Notes: generated by a model not told the origin, from the letters alone. A stretch of DNA of 42,898 nucleotides from Mesorhizobium sp. (GCA_004020645.1 SAQL01000043.1:1-42898), one strand, 5' to 3'; shown: positions 15,614 through 24,621, counted from the stretch's first letter. A program made the numbers and translations.

Positions 15614-17341
15614 TCACGCTGGCAACTGTGCGTCTTCCATTTGCCTCTGACTCCCTTCGACAAGGGCGTTCGAGGCCAAGGTTGAAGGCGGCAAGCTCGG
15701 GGTCATGTCGGGCGTCGGCGCGATCGGCATCGGAACCGCCCTCAGCGCCAAGGACGACTGTTCCGTGCGCTTTCTCATGTATCGGGCGAGGCCGATCTTG
15801 ATCGTGACCATCACGGGCGCGGCAACCACGAACAGCAGCGCGACTGCGTTGAACGCGGTGTCGAAGGCGATCACTGTGGACTGACCGGCGACCGCTCTGC
15901 CCAGCAGGCTCGTCGCTGCCCGGCCAGCTGCCACGGGATCCATTCCTTTTGCCGCGAGCATGGCTGTCGTCGTTGCCAGGCGCTCGCTGACCGCGGGAAT
16001 GCCCGCGGTGACGTTGGCGCCGAGCATCGCGACATTCGCGGCGACGTTATTCTCGATCAATGTCTGCAGCCAGGCGACACCCATGAGGCCGCCGAGCTGG
16101 CGACCCGTATTGAAGAGGCCTACGCCGGATGCGAGGTTTTGGTGGTTGAGCTTGCCGAAAGCGATGAGAGTGATCGACAGGAACAGGAAGCCGAGGCCGA
16201 GGCCACGCAACAGAATGGCTGGCATCATGTCGTCCGCGCCGCTTTCGATGGTCGAACCGGACAGCATCCACATCGCAACCATGATCATCAGGATTCCGAA
16301 GGGCACCGTGGCGATCGGAGGAATGCGGCGGACCTGCATGAGGAAAGCAGCGATGAGGAGCGCGCCGATGAAAAGTGCGCCGCTCGGCAACAGGAGCAGG
16401 CCGGCGTCGGTTGGCGTGAACGCAAGGACGGACACGGCGAACGACGGGATCAGGAACGCGCTCCCGAACAAGGCGGCGCCGGCGACGAAACTGACGATGA
16501 AGGCGAAGGAAAAATCGTCCGACCGGAACGGGGTGAAGTCCAGCAGGCCCTGACCTTTGGCGATCATTTGTTGGCCGAGAAATGCCAGCAGAGTGGCCGC
16601 GCCGACCACCGTTAGGCAGACGATGTGACGTTCTTCGAACCAGTCCCATCGGCTGCCTTGGCCGAGCACGTATGTGAAGCAGAACAGTGCGGTCGAGAGG
16701 AGCGAGAAGCCAAGCCAGTCGAACGGGCGGGGTCCGGCTTTGACGGGCGCCGGGCAGTCCGCGAGCAGCAAGAATCCGGCGGCCGCCAGCGCCACCGGGA
16801 CGACGCTGAAGAAGATCCACATCCACGACTGGCTGTCGAGCAACCAGCCCTCAAAGGCTGGGGCGATTGTCGCGGGGGCAACGACCGAACCGATTGCGAA
16901 CAGGGCCTGAAGGATCGGCTGGTGGCGTCGCGGATAAGCGAGAAAAATGATCGTCTGACCCGCGACGAGCAGGACGCCTCCGGAGAAGCCTTGCATTACG
17001 CGGAGCACAACCAGCAGATCCAGTTGCGTTGTGATGGCGGCAAGGGCGCAGGCTGCGCCCATGGCTATGGTCGAGCTGACGATCAGACAGCGTGGACTGA
17101 CGCGGTTCATCAGCCAGGCGGCGGCCATGAACCCGATCAGCTTCGGAGCGGTATATCCCACATCGAGCCAGGCGAACTCATCGGGAGTTGCATAGGTGTC
17201 GCCGATGATATCGCCACGCCCGAGCGACAGGACTGTGCTGGCGATCGCCTCTGTCAGAGTGGCGAGTATTATGCCCGCGACGAGAAGGGCTCCTGTTGCT
17301 GGTCGGTTGCGGTCCGGGATGGCGATGACCACTGCGGTCAT
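15614..17341 (-). CDS. EmrB/QacA-type MFS drug efflux transporter (DHA2 family)
   Basis: 575 residues with the hydrophobic pattern of a 14-helix DHA2 transporter: ATLTEAIASTVLSLGRGDI and YTAPKLIGFMAAAWLMNRV at the N-terminus, VMQGFSGGVLLVAGQT (motif C-like region), LRGLGLGFLFLSITLIAFG later, and a Pro/Ser-rich C-terminal tail. It acts in the inner membrane as a proton antiporter and works with a membrane fusion protein to expel toxic compounds. The start ATG overlaps the stop of the upstream fusion-protein gene (ATGA), so the two form a coupled EmrAB-like pair. Control by the divergent TetR gene is supported by the shared operator region. Confidence 0.92.
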   Translation of the reverse strand: MTAVVIAIPDRNRPATGALLVAGIILATLTEAIASTVLSLGRGDIIGDTYATPDEFAWLDVGYTAPKLIGFMAAAWLMNRVSPRCLIVSSTIAMGAACALAAITTQLDLLVVLRVMQGFSGGVLLVAGQTIIFLAYPRRHQPILQALFAIGSVVAPATIAPAFEGWLLDSQSWMWIFFSVVPVALAAAGFLLLADCPAPVKAGPRPFDWLGFSLLSTALFCFTYVLGQGSRWDWFEERHIVCLTVVGAATLLAFLGQQMIAKGQGLLDFTPFRSDDFSFAFIVSFVAGAALFGSAFLIPSFAVSVLAFTPTDAGLLLLPSGALFIGALLIAAFLMQVRRIPPIATVPFGILMIMVAMWMLSGSTIESGADDMMPAILLRGLGLGFLFLSITLIAFGKLNHQNLASGVGLFNTGRQLGGLMGVAWLQTLIENNVAANVAMLGANVTAGIPAVSERLATTTAMLAAKGMDPVAAGRAATSLLGRAVAGQSTVIAFDTAFNAVALLFVVAAPVMVTIKIGLARYMRKRTEQSSLALRAVPMPIAPTPDMTPSLPPSTLASNALVEGSQRQMEDAQLPA

Positions 17342-18366
17342 GAGTCTCTACCGCGATCAATCTCGACACGCGCGGACAGGCCGGGCACGAGGCGACCGGG
17401 CAGCGGATTGCCGATAAATCGGATCTTGACCGGAACGCGCTGAACGACGCGAACGAAGTTTCCTGTCGCATTGTCTGCGGGGAGCAAACTGAAGGCAGAC
17501 CCACTGCCGGGCGCAAAGCTGTCCACCATCCCTTCAAACGTCTCGTTTGGGTAGCCATCGATGGTGACGCGGACGTGTTGACCGGGCTGGATATGTTTAA
17601 TCTGGGTTTCCTTGAAGTTCGCCACGACCCACAGATCATTGACCGGAACAATATCGAGCAGAGAGGCACCCGGCGCCACAAGCCGGCCGATGCGAACCTG
17701 GCGGTTGCCGACGACGCCGTCTACCGGCGCGCGAACCACGGCGTTGTCGAGGTCGATTTGAGCGAGTTCCTCCGCGGCCCGGGCCTGCGCTACCGCGGCA
17801 ACGGCGGCTTCGCGCTGGGCGTCGAGCACGGCGATGCGCTGCCGCTGTGCCTCCAGTGCTGCCGATGCCGCCGCCACGGCCGCTTCGGCCCTCGACCGCG
17901 CGGCATCGCTTTCGTCGACCTCGGCCTGGCTTACGGCGTGGGTACGAATAAGTTCGCGGCGGCGGCCTGACGCCTTGGTCGCGAGGTTCAGTTCGGCCTC
18001 GGCCGAACGCGTCTGGGCTTCGGCCTGCCTGATGAGGGCATGCTGAAGCTGGACTTCGGCGTCGACATTGCCAAGGCGCGCCTGAGCGGCTTCGACATTG
18101 GCCACAGCCTGCGCGAGCCGCGCGCGGTAGTCGCGGTCGTCGATGCGGAACAGGACGTCACCCGCCCGGACGGCCTGGTTGTCCAGAACCTCTACTGTGG
18201 TGACGTAGCCCGCGATCTTCGGCGCAAGCCCTGTCACATCCCCGCGGACGTACGCGTTGTCGGTCGACGTGTCATCCGAACGGGCCCAAGCCCATCCTGC
18301 GCCAAGGGCGACCACGGCTGAGAGGCACAGCAGCAGGCCGATCGTCTTTTTCCTGCTATGCGGCAT
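17338..18366 (-). CDS. HlyD/EmrA-type membrane fusion protein
   Basis: 342 residues. One N-terminal transmembrane helix (IGLLLCLSAVVALGAGWAWA), then DNAYVRGDVTGLAPKIAGYV, the HlyD beta-barrel start, and a lipoyl half VLDNQAVRAGDVLFRIDDRD. An Ala/Glu/Arg-rich helical hairpin spans about 80-200, followed by the second lipoyl half with VVRAPVDGVVGNRQV and a beta-barrel ending near the C-terminus. Such proteins bridge the inner-membrane pump to an outer-membrane channel, which is not encoded here. It is the first gene of the efflux pair, with its promoter in the 81-base gap shared with tetR. Confidence 0.93.
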   Translation of the reverse strand: MPHSRKKTIGLLLCLSAVVALGAGWAWARSDDTSTDNAYVRGDVTGLAPKIAGYVTTVEVLDNQAVRAGDVLFRIDDRDYRARLAQAVANVEAAQARLGNVDAEVQLQHALIRQAEAQTRSAEAELNLATKASGRRRELIRTHAVSQAEVDESDAARSRAEAAVAAASAALEAQRQRIAVLDAQREAAVAAVAQARAAEELAQIDLDNAVVRAPVDGVVGNRQVRIGRLVAPGASLLDIVPVNDLWVVANFKETQIKHIQPGQHVRVTIDGYPNETFEGMVDSFAPGSGSAFSLLPADNATGNFVRVVQRVPVKIRFIGNPLPGRLVPGLSARVEIDRGRDS

Positions 18367-18376
18367 GAGGGCCTCC

Positions 18377-18392
18377 GGTAATAGGCGTTACC
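18377..18392. promoter_or_regulatory. Predicted TetR operator, site 1
   Basis: GGTAATAGGCGTTACC, an inverted repeat with perfect arms GGTAA/TTACC and 6 bases between. It lies 10 bases before the HlyD start and shares its arms and spacing with site 2, in the gap between the efflux pair and the divergent tetR gene. Confidence 0.75.
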
Positions 18393-18404
18393 ATTGACGT
18401 TTAT

Positions 18405-18420
18405 GGTAATGGTTGTTACC
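18405..18420. promoter_or_regulatory. Predicted TetR operator, site 2
   Basis: GGTAATGGTTGTTACC, with the same GGTAA-N6-TTACC design as site 1, 28 bases centre to centre, 27 bases before the tetR start. Occupation of both sites would repress both the efflux pair and tetR itself. Confidence 0.75.
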
Positions 18421-18447
18421 AGTCAAGGGATGGACTGGAGTGGATGA

Positions 18448-19071
18448 ATGGCTGCTGCAAGGACCACACGGCGCAACGGCCGCCGGGAGGCTCTTCTTCA
18501 AGCGGCTGCCGAGGTCTTTTTCGAACAAGGCTACGCCGCGACGAGCATCGACGCGATCATCGAACGCGCCGGCGGATCGAAACGCAACATTTACAATGAG
18601 TTCGGCAACAAGGAGGGCCTGTTCTCCGCTATCGTCAAGGAAAGCGCAGACAATCTGCTGTCGCCCTTGGTGATCGAGGAAATAGAAGGCCACGATCTGC
18701 GGGCGACACTGACGGCGTTCGGCCGGCATTCCATGGACGCCTACATGTCTCCCACTTTGATCGGAATCTACCGAATTGCCGTTACCGAGGCCAACCGCTT
18801 CCCCGATCTCGTGAAGTCGTTCTACGAACAGGGGCCAGGACGGACCGCGGTCCGGCTCGCCGAGGTCCTCGAAGCCGCCAGGGAACGGGGCGAAATCCAG
18901 GCGGACGATTGCTTGCGTCTGGCCGGGCACTTTGTAGGCATGACCCGCGACAACCTGCATCTGCAAGTCGTTCTCGGGCTCCGGCCCCGGCCGTCGGACG
19001 AAGAAGCGCGGGAGGCGGTTGCTTCTGCTGTGGAAATCTTCCTGAACGGCGTTCGACGCAGCCGGAAGTAG
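18448..19071 (+). CDS. TetR/AcrR family transcriptional repressor of the efflux pair
   Basis: 207 residues; the ATG at 18448 follows GGAG. The N-terminal DNA-binding domain is clear: RREALLQAAAEVFFEQGYAA, TSIDAIIERAGGSKRNIYNE and FGNKEGLFSAIV (residues about 10-57). The C-terminal ligand domain (to about 200) matches the AcrR-like C-terminal type, with HSMDAYMSPTLIGIYRIAV and FYEQGPGR. It is divergent from the HlyD-MFS pair and two identical-design inverted repeats lie between, the standard arrangement for local repression relieved by a pump substrate. The inducer is unknown. Confidence 0.92.
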   Translation: MAAARTTRRNGRREALLQAAAEVFFEQGYAATSIDAIIERAGGSKRNIYNEFGNKEGLFSAIVKESADNLLSPLVIEEIEGHDLRATLTAFGRHSMDAYMSPTLIGIYRIAVTEANRFPDLVKSFYEQGPGRTAVRLAEVLEAARERGEIQADDCLRLAGHFVGMTRDNLHLQVVLGLRPRPSDEEAREAVASAVEIFLNGVRRSRK

Positions 19072-19074
19072 AAG

Positions 19075-19287
19075 GACAATCGTTGCCGTCAGCATCGGGT
19101 CGTTTGGCGAAAAGTCGAGCGGCGTGCCTCGTTCGACCAGCAGGCCTCGACGCCGATATGCCTCACGGGCCTCATGAACGATTCGCCTCACATCGTCGGC
19201 GCAGACGTTGTCGCGCCGCATTAGATGCTGGACGATAGGATCGTCCAGCATCCCTTCCAGTGTTGGTTCGGAATTCACGGGGTCCAT
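19075..19287 (-). pseudogene. Probable 3'-truncated small gene abutting tetR
   Basis: A minus-strand frame from 19287 gives MDPVNSEPTLEGMLDDPIVQ, then HLMRRDNVCADDVRRIVHEA and REAYRRRGLLVERGTPLDF, a well-composed, protein-like segment. It reaches the end of tetR without a stop and then becomes the antisense of tetR. I read it as a small conserved gene whose 3' end was lost at the tetR junction; I do not recognise the family. The start has only a weak AAGAGAA site. Confidence 0.35.
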
Positions 19288-19411
19288 GATCTGTTCTCTT
19301 GCCGGTTCGGGCCTGCGGCGCGGGTTTTCACGCGCAACTCGCCGAAGCATCCCAGGGGACGGTCGCGGAAACAGTTCGGCGCCGTCCCCTGGTGCCTGGC
19401 CTTCCATGAAA

Positions 19412-19774
19412 TTATCTGACGTCGGACCTGGAAAGCATCTGCGCCTTGCGGCCGCTCGAAAGCTGGATGATGGCGATCGTCGCTACGCAAAGCCCAACCA
19501 AGACGTGCGTCCACATCGCCGCCTGCGCCGATCCGAAGCCGAGCAGGAACGGAGCGGCTACGCCCCAGCACCCAAAGCCGAGATTGGACCACTCCGTCCA
19601 TGCTCCGTAGCGGTAGAGCGCCACGGCGGAGCAGCAGGCAATCAGCGCGCCGACGATCCCCGCGTTCCAAGCCGCGGCGGGCATCTCGGTGAACGCGAAG
19701 GCAGCGCAGGCCAGACCTGCGCCCAGAACGAGGTTGGTCCACTCCAACCCCTTGCTCGGTACTTCATTTGTCAT
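19412..19774 (-). CDS. SPW repeat membrane protein
   Basis: 120 residues from the ATG at 19774, which follows AAGGAG. Two SPW-type repeats are visible: EWTNLVLGAGLACAAFAF near residue 10 and EWSNLGFGCWGVAAPFLLGF near residue 60, each followed by a further hydrophobic helix, giving four membrane segments in all. SPW proteins are small inner-membrane proteins of unknown function. The typical Ser-Pro-Trp triplet has drifted to EWT/EWS here. It stands alone between the tetR region and the patatin gene. Confidence 0.85.
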   Translation of the reverse strand: MTNEVPSKGLEWTNLVLGAGLACAAFAFTEMPAAAWNAGIVGALIACCSAVALYRYGAWTEWSNLGFGCWGVAAPFLLGFGSAQAAMWTHVLVGLCVATIAIIQLSSGRKAQMLSRSDVR

Positions 19775-20036
19775 CTTCGTCTCCTTCTCCAGTCCGGCTC
19801 CGCACCACGCCATCGATGTCGGGGGCGGCCGATGCGAGGAGAATGACGCGGTCCCGCGCAGCAGCCTATTCTACGCAGGCATCTGTCGGGCGATGCTAAG
19901 GTCTAGTGCAACTGAGCGCGGTGCTCGCGGAGAATATCGAAGCGCTTGGGGTCACAGCGTTGCTGGGCGCAGGAAACCCGCCTTCTTACTGTCGGACATG
20001 CTCCTGCCGAGCAGAGCCTGACGTTGAGGATGCCGA

Positions 20037-21215
20037 TCACAGGCGCCTGTCGGCGAATACAGGGCTGTCCTTCCAAAGGGTGCCAGCCGCCAACCCGGCG
20101 TATCCGAGGTCATAGACAGCTTGCATATAGCTGGCGTTGTAAGGATCGAGCATCGAATAGGGGACTTGAGCGTCAATGGTCGCAAGGTGGAAACGTGCCC
20201 CGGTCAGTTTTGCATAATTGTAGAGGATAGCCAGTTCGCTCTGTGTCTGTGACTTGAGGAGGATGGAATATGCCCGCGCGATCACGGACAACGTTCGATT
20301 CCGCGTGGTGGCGAATTCCGGTATGAGCGCGTTGTTTACGATCACATGAAAATCGACACTCTGGTGTTTCCCCGGCACGAGAGGGCTTGTGCTTGCCAGA
20401 ACTGCCTGCGGAAGTATCAAGACTTGCGACGTCGACCCTCCATCGGAATGCATTTCCTGGAAGCGTCGCCCTCCTGACTCAACTTCGATCATGACCGCCG
20501 GATAAACGCCAGGAATGCTCGCCGAAGCGATCATAACGTCCTGAAACAGCTTCAGCGCGTCCAATCGGCCGCTGTTGGCGATGGCGCCCATGTTCCACAC
20601 GACGGCCCGCTGGGTGTCGAGATTCGTCGTGAGGATCAGGAGGCGGCGGCCTTTGCGATGCTCGGCTGCAACCTGCTGCAGGACCGCTTGTGTGATGAAC
20701 TCCTCGACCATCCGCCTCATTGGCGTGGATCTCAGCAAGCTCGATCCGATCAAGCCCACGGGAAATTTGGTTGCGACAAGATCGTCGGCGACGCCGCTTG
20801 TAAAGAGATGCACCAGCGTGCCGTCATGAGCCGATCCGAGGAACGCGAATGGCGCGATCAGGGCGCCAGTGCTTACGCCGGTGACTACATCAAATTGCGG
20901 GCGGGTCCCGGTCTCGCTCCACGCCGAAAGCACGCCGACGCCAAAGGCGCCTGCCGCACCGCCGCCAGAGATCATGAGGACATCGAGGCCATCCGGCTCG
21001 GTTGCCGGTGTCCAGTCGCGCACATCTCCTGCGGCGATCCGAGCGTCGCGATATATCCTGATCTCGCCATAGCCGGCGATCGAAGCCTTCTCTGCTTCCG
21101 CCGCGTCAAGGGGTATGTCCGTGGTGGCGATCCGAGTGTCGCAACCCGGGAACCAAACCAATGTCGCGACCAGTGCTGCCAGCCCAACGAGCACCGATAC
21201 TTTCAAAGGACGCAA
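20037..21215 (-). CDS. Patatin-like phospholipase, membrane-anchored or lipoprotein
   Basis: I start at a TTG at 21215, since GGGAGA lies close upstream; this gives 392 residues. After a basic start there is one hydrophobic stretch (VSVLVGLAALVATLVWFPGC) ending in a possible but non-standard lipobox. The patatin core follows: oxyanion loop SGGGAAGAFGVGVLSAW, nucleophile elbow GVSTGALIAPFAFLG and the catalytic Asp in HSDGGST, the complete Ser-Asp dyad. Family activity is acyl hydrolysis of phospholipids; the signal segment places it at the periplasmic membrane face. A longer frame to 21344 exists but adds an Arg-rich leader before the signal. No obvious operon partner. Confidence 0.85.
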   Translation of the reverse strand: MRPLKVSVLVGLAALVATLVWFPGCDTRIATTDIPLDAAEAEKASIAGYGEIRIYRDARIAAGDVRDWTPATEPDGLDVLMISGGGAAGAFGVGVLSAWSETGTRPQFDVVTGVSTGALIAPFAFLGSAHDGTLVHLFTSGVADDLVATKFPVGLIGSSLLRSTPMRRMVEEFITQAVLQQVAAEHRKGRRLLILTTNLDTQRAVVWNMGAIANSGRLDALKLFQDVMIASASIPGVYPAVMIEVESGGRRFQEMHSDGGSTSQVLILPQAVLASTSPLVPGKHQSVDFHVIVNNALIPEFATTRNRTLSVIARAYSILLKSQTQSELAILYNYAKLTGARFHLATIDAQVPYSMLDPYNASYMQAVYDLGYAGLAAGTLWKDSPVFADRRL

Positions 21216-22029
21216 ATTGGATCTCCCGTGCTTGGCGGAGTAGTTCGCATATCCGACGGCCGCGGGTCTCCGATGCTTCGGTCGAACGATTCGCTTTCGG
21301 CAAAGAGCCTGATTTCCATCAGCCGTGCGCAACGCTGGCAGCACGATATTCCCCGTCAGCCCGACGCATCATGCGGGACAGCATGCTCCTCATTTTTGCC
21401 CGACACGGTGTCGGTGATGGACCACATCGAGAAGGCTATGTGAAAGGCGCGGCTGTAGTCGATTGATCCAAGGATGAGGGCGAGCAATACCACGGTAGAG
21501 ATCGCCCGCTGCGGTGACGTCGGCGGACCGCAGTTCTATCCGCTGTGATCGTGGCTCGGCGCGCGCCTGACGCCCGGAATCCACGAAAACTCCAGGCCAC
21601 GGGACTGCACGACCAGGCAGGCGCCGAGTGCAAGGAATGGAGTGCCGATGCGGCTTTCATGGCTAGTCGCAGGACCATGGGACCCGCTTGAGGGCGCAGC
21701 AGCCGATCACCGCGACGGCGATGTCCTGCTCCGAAGGTGAATGACATAGGGCAGGAACCGACGGTCCACGCACCTATACCGAGGTCTGGGTCAGCCATTC
21801 AAATCGCTAGGTCCGATCACCCTTTGTAGTGTTGCGTTGCCCGCCGCGATACGGGTACGCAAGACCTGACGTAGACACTACGAATTGGCGGGCATAGCTG
21901 GCGCAGAGCAAGCTCCGGCCGCCTCGCGTGAGGCGCAGGTCCTGATTGACGTGTGACAGAAGCGCGGTTGATACTGACTGCGTGAACGCGGTCAATTCGT
22001 GTTCAGCATATCTCCCCGAGGCCAGAGTC
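21216..22029. other. 0.8-kb region with no convincing gene; contains a nested inverted repeat
   Basis: It lies between the minus-strand patatin gene and the plus-strand regulator, so it should hold both promoters. Open frames here give Arg/Ser-rich translations without recognisable domains. The one distinct structure is the inverted repeat at 21823-21884. Confidence 0.4.
21823..21884. promoter_or_regulatory. Nested inverted repeat upstream of the FixJ-like regulator gene
   Basis: Outer arms TTTGTAGTGT (21823-21832) and ACACTACGAA (21875-21884) pair at 9 of 10 positions. Inside, TTGCGT/ACGCAA (21832-21837, 21857-21862) and CCCG/CGGG (21840-21843, 21852-21855) form a second stem around an 8-base loop. 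It ends about 145 bases before the regulator start. It could be a regulator-binding region or a leader structure. Confidence 0.45.
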
Positions 22030-22668
22030 ATGGGCGTGGCAACTTCAGGAATCGCAGACAGCCCCATAACAATTTTGGTCGACGATGACGCAACGGTCCG
22101 CGACGCGTTGGAGGAGTTGCTGAATTCGGTCGGCATCGACACCATGTCGTTTTCTTCGGGCCAGGAACTACTGGACGCAAAACTGCCGGACCGCCCAGGC
22201 TGCCTCGTTCTCGATGTGCGAATGCCGGGTCTGAGCGGCCTCGATCTTCAGCATGTCCTGGCAACCAAAGGCATACTAACGCCGATCGTATTCTTGACCG
22301 GCCATGGCGACATCGCGATGGGCGTCCAGGCGATGAAGGCGGGGGCGGTGGATTTCCTAACCAAGCCGGTGCGCGACCAGACGTTCCTTGACGCAGTGTC
22401 CACCGCTATCGCCAACGACGTCGCGCGAAGAGCAGCATCGACCGTATCGCGAAAGAACGTGGCACTTTATGAGATCCTTACGCCCCGCGAGCGGGAAGTG
22501 CTGAGGCTCGTGGTCTCCGGTGCGATAAACAAGCAGATTGCATCGGATCTCGGCATCAGCGAGATCACCGTAAAGCTCCATCGGAGCAACATGATGAAGA
22601 AGATGAACGCAAGGTCCATCTCCCATCTCTTCAATGTGTGGCAGTCGCTTCCAGTCGACAGCCGCTGA
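22030..22668 (+). CDS. FixJ/NarL-type response regulator paired with the kinase at 22761
   Basis: Start chosen at the ATG at 22030 (212 residues); an open frame extends further upstream without receiver-like sequence. The receiver domain shows ITILVDDDATVRDAL, phospho-acceptor in LVLDVRMPGLSGLDL, FLTGHGDIAMG and LTKPVRDQT; the LuxR-type DNA-binding domain shows LTPREREVLRLVVSG and GISEITVKLHRSNMM. The first acidic motif is preceded by LV rather than the common VV. A sensor kinase follows 92 bases downstream on the same strand, so the two form a two-component pair. It resembles the regulator at 9053 more than that at 10136, so cross-talk between the two systems is plausible. Confidence 0.92.
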   Translation: MGVATSGIADSPITILVDDDATVRDALEELLNSVGIDTMSFSSGQELLDAKLPDRPGCLVLDVRMPGLSGLDLQHVLATKGILTPIVFLTGHGDIAMGVQAMKAGAVDFLTKPVRDQTFLDAVSTAIANDVARRAASTVSRKNVALYEILTPREREVLRLVVSGAINKQIASDLGISEITVKLHRSNMMKKMNARSISHLFNVWQSLPVDSR

Positions 22669-22760
22669 GCGGCTTACAATCAGGCATTGGCGCTCCGTAA
22701 CTGACTCGGACATCGACCGCGACAGGGAGTGGGACGCAGAGGCGGTCTCGAGAGGTCGAA

Positions 22761-24608
22761 ATGGAGCTGACGTCAACGAAACAACGCCGCGTCGTCGCAT
22801 TGGCGATTGGCGCTGCGTGCGTCTTGCTGGCATTATTCGTCTATGAGCCATACGTTCTGCTGGTCGCCGTTGCAGTCATATGCATCTGCATCGGCTGGGA
22901 GGCCGGTTTGGCGGCCGTCGCCGCGGCCGGTCTGCTTTCATGCATGATCCTGTTTTCGCTGGAATTAGGGGCCACAGGCGGCGCGGTCCGGTTGGCGGTA
23001 TTTGTCGTCGCGGCGTTAGCCCTATGGTTCGTGATAAAGATCTTCAGGACCATGAGCTTCTATGACCGGGTCTACCATGATACCGGACCCGGCGTTGCCG
23101 ATATTCCGGGCATCGGATGGTCGGCCTCTGCGGATGGCCGCCTTCGCTTGGTCAGTCCCGCGGCGCTCGAGTATGTAGGTGTGACAGCCGATGAGATGCG
23201 TCGGATCATGGATGGCGATGATTATCATTGGACACAGTTTGTCCATTCGGACGATGTCGAGGCGAGCATGGCGCGATGGCGTCACAGCTTGCAGACGGGC
23301 GAGCCTGTGATCGACGAGCACCGTATGCGTCGGTTCGACGGAACGTATCGATGGTTTCGCGACACCGGCATTGCTTCGCGCAATGAGTACGGGAGGATAA
23401 CCGGCTGGTACGGCCACACGGCGGATATCGACGATCAGAAGAAGGCCGAATCTGCGTTGCGCGAGCGTGAGCGTGAGCTGCGCCTGCTGGTCGACACAGT
23501 TCCCACAATGATCTGGCTGATGACGCCGGCGGGATTACCGTACTACTTCAACAAACGGTTCGTCGACTGGGCGGGCATCGACTCGGCTAAGGCGCAACCG
23601 CGAGGCACGCGCCAATTCGCCTCGCATGTGGAGTTGTTCCATCCCGATGACCGGGCGGCCGTCAAGGCTGTGTTCGAGAAGTCCTTTGCCCGTGGAGAAC
23701 CACTCCAGCACAAAGGTCGGCTGTGCCGGAAGGATGGCGAATATCGCTGGATTGATTCGCGGTTCGAACCGCTCCGCGACGAAGACGGCACTATCCTTCG
23801 CTGGTACGGCGTCAACTTCGACATCGACGACGAGGTCCGCGCCCAAGAATCCTTGCGTCTGGCGGACGAACGGCTCGCGCGCGCCTTGCGCGCCGCCAGC
23901 CTATCCGAACTGTCGGTGTCGATTGCGCATGAACTCAACCAGCCGCTCCAGGCGGTCGTGGCCAACACCGGCGCCTTCCAGAGATGGCTGAACGCCGATC
24001 CGCCAAACTACAGTCACGCCAGCCGTGTCGCCAAAAAAATCATCAGAAACGCCGACGCGGCGGCACAGGTGATCACCCGCATCCGTGCGCTGTTCAGCAA
24101 GACCGAAGCCGAACCGCACCCGATAGATCTGAACGCGGTGATCCGCGAAGTGTGTGATCTCCTGGGTGACAGGCTCGCATCGAGCAGCGTCAAGCTGGAC
24201 CTTCAACTCGATCCCGGCCTTCCTGCGACCGCTGCCGATAACGTTCAGATGGAGCAAGTCGTCCTGAACATCGTCCGCAACGGCATCGAAGCGATGCAGG
24301 ATGTCAACATCAACGCGCGAAGTCTGCGGATTGTGTCGCGGCGTCAGAATGACGGAACAGTCGAGGTCGAAGTGCGAGACAGCGGCCGCGGACTTGGCAA
24401 TCCCGAACGGATTTTCGATGCGTTCTACACAACCAAGCCGGATGGAATGGGAATGGGCCTGGCAATCTGCCACTCGATTGTCGAGGCACACCGCGGACGG
24501 CTTTGGGCGGAAAATGTCGAGACAGGGGGAGCGTCCATAACATTCAGCCTCCCCATCTGCGCTGCCGACTCGACTAAAACATCCACCGGCGCGACAGTAG
24601 GCGTCTGA
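22761..24608 (+). CDS. Membrane PAS-domain sensor histidine kinase
   Basis: 615 residues; ATG at 22761 after AGAGGT. Residues 10-95 form three or four membrane helices of DUF4118-like type (VVALAIGAACVLLALFVYEP first). Two PAS/PAC units follow at about 108-228 and 236-360, each with a YRW and a closing DID. The HisKA H-box SVSIAHELNQPLQAVV carries His390; the ATPase domain shows NIVRNGIEAM, RDSGRGL and GMGMGLAICHSIVEAHRG. The kinase core and PAS type match the five-PAS kinase at 10780, so the two are related by duplication or common acquisition. Its likely partner is the regulator just upstream. The signal is unknown. Confidence 0.93.
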   Translation: MELTSTKQRRVVALAIGAACVLLALFVYEPYVLLVAVAVICICIGWEAGLAAVAAAGLLSCMILFSLELGATGGAVRLAVFVVAALALWFVIKIFRTMSFYDRVYHDTGPGVADIPGIGWSASADGRLRLVSPAALEYVGVTADEMRRIMDGDDYHWTQFVHSDDVEASMARWRHSLQTGEPVIDEHRMRRFDGTYRWFRDTGIASRNEYGRITGWYGHTADIDDQKKAESALRERERELRLLVDTVPTMIWLMTPAGLPYYFNKRFVDWAGIDSAKAQPRGTRQFASHVELFHPDDRAAVKAVFEKSFARGEPLQHKGRLCRKDGEYRWIDSRFEPLRDEDGTILRWYGVNFDIDDEVRAQESLRLADERLARALRAASLSELSVSIAHELNQPLQAVVANTGAFQRWLNADPPNYSHASRVAKKIIRNADAAAQVITRIRALFSKTEAEPHPIDLNAVIREVCDLLGDRLASSSVKLDLQLDPGLPATAADNVQMEQVVLNIVRNGIEAMQDVNINARSLRIVSRRQNDGTVEVEVRDSGRGLGNPERIFDAFYTTKPDGMGMGLAICHSIVEAHRGRLWAENVETGGASITFSLPICAADSTKTSTGATVGV

Positions 24609-24621
24609 GTGAGCGCGCTTT

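Noticed and set aside
15271..15801. Plus-strand frame between the AhpD-like gene and the pump gene
   Set aside because: Pro/Arg/Ser-rich translation, no start site, and half of it is antisense to the pump gene.
16625..17443. Plus-strand open frame opposite the efflux transporter
   Set aside because: Antisense to an intact MFS gene, without ribosome site or recognisable domain.
18388..19407. Long minus-strand open frame opposite tetR
   Set aside because: It is antisense to a clear TetR gene; only its first part (19287-19075) lies outside tetR and looks protein-like.
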